A DNA stretch of 64,000 bases, taken from NCBI RefSeq assembly GCF_030247185.1, contig NC_080571.1:164830352-164894351 (forward strand). Reading direction: 5' to 3'. The notes beneath the pieces were generated by a model. The model was given only the letters and a program-made list of their open reading frames with translations. It made no database searches and was not told the origin of the DNA. Made by a program: the position numbers and the translations under genes. The stretch comes from Malaya genurostris. Taxonomy: Eukaryota > Arthropoda > Insecta > Diptera > Culicidae. Below, in pieces: positions 56,831 through 64,000 of this stretch (its first letter is position 1; every line of letters starts with the position of its first letter).

Positions 56831-57190
56831 TTTTGAAATGAATGAAATTTGAAATTAAGTTAACTAGGCTAAATTAATTCTCGATTAGACTCCTAGTTTG
56901 GAAAAGTCTTGATATAGACTGATTTTGTGGTAGTCTTAATAAAGACTGATTGGTTCGAAGAATAGTTCTTTGAATAGCTAGCCTTAAAAAGGCTGATCAA
57001 TTTCTTAGTCACTCTAATATCACTCTTTGTATCACTTAGTCACTCTTTGTATCACTTAGTTACTCTAATATCACTCTTTGAATAGCCTTGAGAATGGCTG
57101 AATAATTGTTAGTCTTTAAAAAGACTGTTAGTGATTCAGGTAGCCTTGAAAAAGACTGAAGCCTTGAATCAATGAAACTCTAGGTAGCCA
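56831..57190 (-). other. Juan-like 5' UTR with short repeats
   Basis: Multiple variants of 'tagtctt..aaagactg' and 'tagcctt..aaggctg' words, and a tandem tcactctttgtatcacttag at about 57015-57055. Internal promoters of Jockey-clade LINEs lie in this region. Confidence 0.5.
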
Positions 57191-57257
57191 GAAAAAATTT
57201 ACAGGAGCCAAGAGCTATACGCGTGCGGTGCGAACGACTGTTCAACACCGACTGAAA

Positions 57258-57660
57258 GTTGAATGGTTCATTTTTCCTACCATTTGCTGAGCATCTGTTC
57301 CCGGAACAAGACATACGAGAGCAACATCGAGGACCTGTCGTCTCACTGTTTCCCGTTCTGCGTACAGGAAAGGAATTCTAACAAAGGGGCTGTCCATACA
57401 CCGCTGCCAGTAGCAGGTATAAAATGAAATGTGATGTGAGAAATAGTGTCATTTAAGTTAAAGCAGCTACTCTGAACGTACGAGACACCGTTAACACGAT
57501 GGCACCGAAAACCGGCAGCAAAAAAGTCCGGCAAGCAAAGCCCATTCAAAAAGCACTTTTTAGTGCTAAAGATAATATTAAAGAACTAGTTGAATTTAGT
57601 CGCTTTCCTACCATTTTCCGAGCAAATGTTGCCGAAACAAGACACACACGAGAAGTTTAG
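57258..57660 (+). pseudogene. histone H2B-like 5' region and N-terminus, copy 1
   Basis: The ATG at 57499 opens MAPKTGSKKVRQAKP, close to the N-terminal tail of insect histone H2B (a short Lys-rich tail after MAPK), then the frame diverges and stops at 57658. Upstream, gtataaaa at 57417 is a TATA-like box about 80 bp before the ATG, and the stretch from 57436 to 57498 (gatgtgagaaatag..gtcat, agcagctactctgaacg) is shared with copy 2. The histone fold is absent, so it makes no histone. It may be a captured promoter and first codons inside a repeat. Confidence 0.5.
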
Positions 57661-58080
57661 ATAATTTGCACCGTCACTAACACATTCAATTACGAACGGC
57701 AATGCGAAAGTGGAAGTGATGATGTTGAACACATCTTTATACTTGTATACAAATATGTTGTGCGAAACAGAGTTGCCACGTATACAGATCAATATGTATT
57801 TTTGTCGTGAATTCTAAAAAAATTCATGGGGCGCTTTTTGATCGTGATATCTAACACATTCAATTACGACAGTAACGCTGTCTCGCAATACGAAAAAGAA
57901 AATTTTGATTTAGAACCAACTTTATACTATTATGGGTGTCGTCTCGAAGTATGCCGTGCGAAACAAGGTTGCCACATATACAGATTGATCTGTATTTTAC
58001 TTCTCCTGAACAATACAGACTTAAATGTTGCGAAAGGAAAAAATTTCTTAACACCGTAGTGTACCCTCTAAGAGAGAAAG
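57590..58080 (+). repeat. repeat block with recurring 'cctaccattt..gaaacaagacacac' module
   Basis: The module tcctaccatttgctgag plus gaaacaagacacac occurs near 57275, 57607, 58589 and 58889. Downstream, 'cactaacacattcaatta' and 'gcgaaacaaggttgccac..tatacag' occur at 57670-57790, 57840-58005 and, once more, 58995-59130. Units are imperfect and interleaved. Confidence 0.65.
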
Positions 58081-58083
58081 AGA

Positions 58084-58540
58084 TATAAGTTTTGTCGTGA
58101 ATACGACTTACTTTACTATGGGGAGTTTTTTCAAAATTTACCCTCAGAGAGAGTGATAAGTTTTTGATCGTGAATATCTCCGTGAATCAACATAATTTTT
58201 GCTACATGCCATCGGAAATATGATCACAATTTTATGATAAAATTTTCAGTTGTGTGACATAATCTCAAATAGTTCAATATTGAACTTTTCTGAAATGTTT
58301 GGTATAAACGAGTATCAAAGAGGATAATTCATAGGGCGCGTTTGCCTTTCTCGTATTTTGAAAGTTCATAGCTGAGTGATCTGTGGAAGGATTTATATAA
58401 TCTAACTACTAGAATCTAGAATCGAAAATTTTCAACTTGAACGTGTATTGCCACAACATTGAAATTTTTCAATAGTACACTATTGAAAAACCTGTTTGAT
58501 TTAACCTATGACAGAACCAGCCAATCAGAATGCGAGATGT
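58084..58540 (-). repeat. family D, minus orientation, interrupting the H2B-like block
   Basis: Begins ttttgtcgtgaatacgactt and ends near ccagccaatcagaatgcg. Reverse complement of 53308-53757 along its whole length. Confidence 0.8.
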
Positions 58541-58571
58541 CTGCATCCATACAACAGCATCCATATAAAAG

Positions 58572-58853
58572 TTGAATGGTTCATTTTTTCTACCATTTGC
58601 TGAGCAACTGTTCCCGAAACAAGACACACGAGAGCAACATCGAGGTCCTATCGTCTCACTGATTCCCGTTCTGCGAACAGGAAAAGGAATTTTGTAAAAG
58701 GGACTGACCGAACACCACTGCCAGTAGTGTGATGTGAGAAATAGCGTCATTTAAGTTAAAGCAGCTACTCTGAACGCACGAGACACCGTCAGCATGATGC
58801 AACCGAAATCCGGTAGAAAAGCAGCCAAAAAGTCCTGCAAGGCTCAGTGCTAA
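58572..58853 (+). pseudogene. histone H2B-like 5' region and N-terminus, copy 2
   Basis: The ATG at 58797 (an in-frame ATG precedes at 58794 in another phase) reads MQPKSGRKAAKKSCKAQC then stop at 58851. KAAKKSxKAQ is the H2B tail pattern and is better preserved here than in copy 1, whereas MAPKT is better preserved there, so the two are independent decays of one ancestor. The 5' region is shared with copy 1 from about 58575. Confidence 0.55.
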
Positions 58854-58859
58854 AGATCA

Positions 58860-59135
58860 TCCTAAGAACTAGTTGAATTTTGTCGCTTTCCTACCATTTT
58901 CTGAGGAACTGTTACCGAAACAAGACACACACGAGAACCATCTCAGATCTCAATATTCCCTTCCAAAGGATTCATCAAGATGCAACTTAAAATAATTTGC
59001 ACCGTTACTAACACATTCAATCACGAACGGCAATGCGAAAGTAATGATGTTGAACACATCTTTATACTAGTATGGGGTCGTGTGAAAATATGCTATGCGA
59101 AACAGGGTTGCCATAAATACAGGTTAAGCCGTATT

Positions 59136-59138
<3 letters not shown>
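58860..59138 (+). repeat. third module of the H2B-associated repeat
   Basis: Has gaactagttgaattttgtcg, cctaccattttctgagg, caagacacacacgagaa, then cactaacacattcaatcacg and gcgaaacagggttgccat. The same order occurs at 57575-57790. Confidence 0.65.
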
Positions 59139-59414
<276 letters not shown>

Positions 59415-59419
59415 AGTGA

Positions 59420-60440
59420 TATCTACGTACCTTCTCGGATGGTGGAGATCGACGGTGTGGTCCGCGAAGAAAGTTTAACTGTCGAAGATCTGTTGAAGGA
59501 TGGGATTGGCCGCTTCAAAAATCCCGACCTTCAACCAGTGAAGATATTGGAGTGCAAGCAATTGCACTCTAAATCGACACAAGATGGAAAGTATCATCCA
59601 TCAAACTCTTTGCGTGTGACCTTCGCCGGTTCTGCACTTCCGAATTACGTTGTAGTGGGAGGGGTTCGTCTACCTGTTCGGTTGTATGTACCGAAAGTAA
59701 TGCACTGCTCAAACTGCAAACAGATGGGACATACGGCTTAAGTCTGTTGTAACAAACCACGATGTGGTAAATGTGGTGAGGGACACAGAGATGACTCCTG
59801 CAGGAAGTCAATCGAAAAGTGTATTTACTGTGGTGAGAATCCGCATGCTCTTTTTGAGTGCTTTAAATATAAGCAACGCGAGGAAAAGCTCAAGCGAACC
59901 GTGAGAGAGCATTCCAAACGAACTTACGCGGAAATCCTCAAACGAGTTACTCCACATATCTCTGACAACCCATTCGCTTTTCTGTCGACTGACGCTGATG
60001 TTTCAAATGACCCCGACGAAGGACCTTCTTCTGTTCAGCTAGGAACAAACAGGAAACGACCAATTATGTCCTCTCCTAAGCTTCCTCGCAAAGGTCTAAA
60101 AATACTAGAAACTAAAATATTAAAACGGAACCAAAACAACAATGTCACAGAGCTGAAGCCAATACCTCCTGGATTTCGAAAATCGAATTACAACCAGGAA
60201 TTTCCAGCACTTCCAGGGACACTGAAAAACCCAAGTGATCCCAAAACACAACCACAAAACCCGACAAACGTTGGATTACTGAAACTCTCTGATATCGTGG
60301 ACTGGATATTAACAGCCTTCAATATAACTGATCCTCTTAAAAGTATTCTAACGGCTTTATTACCAACAGTAAGAACATTTTTAAAACAGTTGACTGAAGA
60401 ATGGCCCCTCCTTGCAGCGATCGTATCTATCGATGACTGA
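59420..60440 (+). pseudogene. I-clade LINE gag (ORF1), 5' truncated, one in-frame stop
   Basis: Starts without the N-terminal part: VPSRMVEIDGVVREESLTVE, then LRVTFAGSALPNYVVVGG and LPVRLYVPKVMHCSNCKQMG. A TAA at 59739-59741 falls inside the first zinc knuckle. Two more knuckles follow, CGKCGEGHRDDSC and CIYCGENPHALFEC. The 59901-60440 frame then gives SKRTYAEILKRVTPHISDNP and a Pro/Lys-rich region with FPALPGTL, ending IDD at 60440. In life ORF1 coats the element RNA. MosquI-like by overall appearance. Confidence 0.85.
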
Positions 60441-63400
60441 AATACCTACAGAAATCGAGAATATGATCACTATACTCCAGTGGAATTGCAGAAGTATCAT
60501 CCCAAAATTAGATTCTTTTCAAATTTTTGATAAATTCGCGTAACTGCGACGTATTTTCATTGTGTGAAACATGGCTCACTTCAAATATAAACTTTGACTT
60601 CCACAATTTCAACATTATACGCCTGGATCGAGGAGACTCCTATGGAGGGGTTCTTTTAGGGATCAAAAAGTGCTATTCATTTTATCGAATTAACCTCCCA
60701 TTGATCCCGGGCATTGAAGTTGTTGCTTGTCAAATCAGAATTAGAGGCAAAGGTCTTTGTATAGCTTCTATCTACATACCTCCCAGAGTCTCGATAGGGC
60801 ATCGACGACTTGCAGACATCATGGAGCTTCTTCCCACTCCGCGGTTAGTTTTAGGAGACTTTAACTCGCATGATACGGGGTGGGGCTGCCTATATGATGA
60901 TAACCGTTCTTCGTTAATGTATGATCTGTGCGACAACTTCAATATTACAATTTTAAATACGGGTGAAATGATACGCAATCCAAGACCGCCAGCCCGCTCT
61001 AGTGCGCTGGACTTATCCCTTTGCTCGACATCACTACAGCTAGATTGCAAGTGGAAGGTAATTCCAGATCCCCACGGTAGTGATCACTTGCCGATTTTGG
61101 TTTCAATATCCACTGGAGCACAAACACCGACATCAGTCGATATGACATATGATCTCACGAAAAACATCGACTGGAATTCCTACTCGACCGCGGTATCCCA
61201 AGCTCTTGAAACGAAACAACCAGATTCGCTTGAAGAAGAATACAAATCCCTAGCTGACTTGATCCTCAACGCCGCGATTCAAGCCTAGACCAAACGAATA
61301 CCCAAAACTACAATCACTACGGGACCTTCAACCCCATGGTGGGATAAAGAGTGCTCGGAAATAAATAAAACAAAATCATCCGCGTATAAAAAATTCGGGA
61401 ACAGTGGCAAGCGCGAAGACTACGAAAAATATGCATCATTAGAAAAGACCATGAAAAATCTGATTAAAGCAAAAAAAAGGTTACTGGCGTCGGTTCGTCA
61501 ATGGCCTATCTAGGGAAACATCGATGACCACTCTGTGGAATACAGCCCGTTGTATGAGAAATGCAACCACTAATAACGAATCCGTAAAATATTCAAATCG
61601 CTGGATATTTGACTTCGCCAAGAAAGATTGCCCGGATTTTGTTCGGGAATCGAATACCTATCGCGTCGCGTCCTCTCGATGCACTGAAAACGATACCCCC
61701 TTTACGATGACGGAGTTTTCTCTTGCCCTCTTATCGTGCAACAACAATGCCCCAGGGCGTAATAAAATTAAATTCAACTTGCTTAAAAATCTTCCCGATA
61801 TCGCGAAAAAACGTCTGTTGAACTTGTTCAACAAGTTCGTCGAACAGAACTTTGTTCCTCAAGACTGGAGACAAGTGAGGGTTATCGCTATTCAGAAACC
61901 GGACAAACCAGTCTCCAACCACAACTCGTATCGGCCAATTGCAATGCTTTCCTCTATTAGGAAACTGCTGGAAAAAATGATTCTGTTTCGTCTCGATGAA
62001 TGGATGGAAACAAGTGGCTTGCTTTCAGATACACAATTTGGCTTCCGTAAAGGCAAAGGAACGAACGATTGCCTTGCGCTGCTTTCTACAAAAATTCAAA
62101 TGGCATTCGCTCACAAGAAGCAAATGGCATAAGTATTCTTGGACATAAAGGGGGCTTTTGATTCAGTTTCCATAAAAATTCTCTCGGAGAAGCTGCACAA
62201 GCATGGTCTTTCCCCACTTTTCAACAGTTTTTTGCACAACTTATTATCGGAAAAGCACATGTTTTTTACACATGAAGACTTGACGACCTCACGAATTAGT
62301 TACATGGGCCTTCCCCAGGGCTCATGCCTCAGCCCCCTTCTTTATAACTTTTACGTCAGTGACATCGATGAATGTCTTGAAAATTCTTGCACGTTAAGGC
62401 AACTTGCAGATGATGGCGTGGTGTCTATTATAGGATCCAAGTCTACCGACCTGCAAGGAACATTACAAACTACCTTAGACACTTTGTCTACATTGGCTCT
62501 AAAGCTGGGTATCGAATTCTTCACGGAGAAAACAGAGTTGGTAGTATTTTCCAGGAAGCGTGAACCTGCACAACTACAGCTTCAACTAATGGGTCAAACC
62601 ATAGCTCAGGCCTTCACATTCAAATACCTCGGAGTCTGGTTCGATTCCAAAGGTACCTGGGGATGTCACATTAGGTATCTGAAACGAAAATGCCAAAAAA
62701 GAATCAACTTTCTACGTACAGTGACCGGGACTTGGTGGGGAGCTCACCCAACAGATCTTATAAGGCTGTACCAAACAACGATATTGTCAGTGATGGAGTA
62801 TGGATGTTTCTGTTTCCGTACAGCCGCGAAAATACACTTTATCAAGCTGGAGAGAGTCCAGTATCATTGCTTGCGTATAGCCTTGGGTTGTATGCAGTCG
62901 ACTCATACGGGGAGTCTCGAGGTACTGGCGGGAATTCTCCCGTTGAAAAACCGTTTGTGGGGTCTCTCATATCGACAACTCATTCGATGTAGCGTCTTAA
63001 ACCCGTTGGTTATCGATAACTTTGAACGGCTAGTCGAGCTTAATTCTCAGACCCGATTTATGACATTGTACTTTGATTTCATGTCACGTAACAATAATTC
63101 TTCTTCCTACCATCCTCACAGGGTTCGTTTCTATGATACTTCTAATTCTACGGTGTTTTTCGACACATCCATGAAAAAAGATATTAATGGAATCCCGGAT
63201 CACGTATGCCCTCAAGTGATCCCAAATATTTTTAATGACAAATTTAGAGAAGTCGACTGTAATAAAATGTTTTACACTGACGGATCACATCTCGACGGGT
63301 CCACTGGATTCGGTATTTTTAATGAAAACTTCACCGCCTCCTATAAACTCAGTGATCCGGCTTCGGTTTACGTCGCAGAACTAGCTGCAGTTCAGTATAC

Positions 63401-64000
63401 CCTTGAGATCATTGAAACTTTGCCCACAGACCGCTACTTCATTGTATCGGACAGTCTCAGCTCTATCGAGGCTCTTCGCACAGTGAAGCCTGGAAAGTAC
63501 TCGCCGTATTTCCTGGGGAAAATACGGAACAACTGAGTGCTTTATCTGAAAAATCATACCGGATTACCTTGGTTTGGGTCCCATCACATTGTTCCGTAAG
63601 GGGTAATGAGATGGCGGACTCACTGGCCAAGGGGGGCGCATTACAAGGTGAAACCTATGAAAGACCAATCTGCTTCAATGAATTTTTCAGTCGTTCTCGT
63701 CAAGAGGCACTCGTCAGCTGGCAAACCTCCTGGAATGATGGATATCTAGGACGGTGGTTACATTCTATTATACCGCAGGTATCGACGAAAGCTTGGTTCC
63801 GAGGGTTGGATGTGAACCGGGACTTTATTCGCACAATGTCAAGACTTATGTCCAACCACTCTTTGCTCAAAGCGCATCTTCATCGTGTTGGCCTTAGTGA
63901 GAGTAATCTTTGCGTTTGCGGAAACGGTTATCATGACATCGAGCATGTTGTTTGGGTGTGCTCCGAGTATTGCGACGTCAGACTCCAGCTAATTGATTCC
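60434..64000 (+). pseudogene. I-clade LINE ORF2: endonuclease, reverse transcriptase, RNase H; runs off window
   Basis: The ATG at 60434 overlaps the end of ORF1. Endonuclease: ITILQWNCRSIIPKLDSF, frameshift near 60525, then LVLGDFNSHDTGWGC and GSDHLPILVSI. A stop at 61286 and a frameshift near 61490 separate it from reverse transcriptase: YRPIAMLSSIRKLLEKM, stop at 62130, DIKGAFDSVSIKIL, MGLPQGSCLSPLLYNFYVSD and LADDGVVSI. RNase H follows: FYTDGSHLDGSTGFGIF, ELAAVQYTLE, IVSDSLSSIEALR, and, after a frame change at about 63535, WVPSHCSVRGNEMADSLAKG. An RNase H after RT distinguishes the I clade from the Jockey clade. A Cys/His cluster (CVCGNGYHDIEHVVWVC) follows near 63910-63965. At least five lesions make it inactive. 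Confidence 0.9.

Larger units (their letters stand above)
54313..57190 (-). mobile_element. Juan-like LINE, copy 2 (3' truncated, 5' end preserved)
   Basis: Homologous to 5935-8510 of copy 1 and extends beyond it at the 5' side. The 3' half, including the RT core, is missing; the break is at the segment reading KVPGNDGI. Relative to copy 1 it lacks about 360 bp in the Ser/Asn-rich tail of ORF1 (around 55868). Confidence 0.85.

Noticed and set aside
59569..59811. Minus-strand frame in the I-clade gag
   Set aside because: Antisense to the gag knuckle region, which is supported by CCHC motifs.

Overview
The window reads as insect, most probably mosquito (Culicidae, Aedes-like), nuclear DNA. Reasons: AT-rich introns with GT-AG splice sites, a Juan-like Jockey-clade LINE, I-clade (MosquI-like) LINEs, tRNA-derived SINEs and mosquito-style non-autonomous DNA elements. 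Nothing prokaryotic, no CRISPR array, no rRNA and no intact tRNA was seen. Family names A, B, D, E and S below are local labels for repeats that recur inside this window.

The only convincing host coding sequence is two minus-strand exons of a multi-PDZ scaffold protein, at 28253-28354 and 19156-19548. They carry the two halves of one PDZ domain, joined in phase across an intron of about 8.7 kb. That intron is packed with repeats. The rest of the gene was not found here.

Layout. 1-1336: piggyBac-like TTAA element with a transposase N-terminal remnant. 1341-4410: unassigned DNA and old repeats. 4411-8510: Juan-like LINE, minus strand, 5' truncated. 8515-10215: family E and unassigned DNA. 10217-18736 and 20233-27851: family S, DNA elements with conserved ends whose interior is a variable tandem array of ~330-bp units; two SINEs, a mariner-like pseudogene and families A and B sit within or beside them. 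28035-29815: intronic DNA and tandem family E. 29816-45040: a 15.2-kb minus-strand Ty3/gypsy-type LTR retrotransposon with an env-like ORF, flanked by TCTG duplications. It carries three nested insertions: a 744-bp MITE in its 3' LTR, a 1094-bp TA-flanked MITE in env, and a 4.0-kb TTAA-flanked foldback element in gag. It has also lost reverse transcriptase, RNase H and integrase.

45045-54300: a degraded plus-strand I-clade LINE, itself interrupted by another LINE, partly tandem-duplicated twice, and split by a family A element. 54313-57190: second Juan-like copy, minus strand. 57190-59135: a repeat block with two copies of a histone H2B-like 5' region and N-terminus, interrupted by a family D element. 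59139-64000: an (ATT)n microsatellite, then a second I-clade LINE running off the window end.

The genes do not form a pathway. Apart from the PDZ exons, the window is a nest of mobile elements. Its value is the legible insertion order: target-site duplications and paralogous copies show which element entered which. Coordinates of degraded elements are estimates made by eye.
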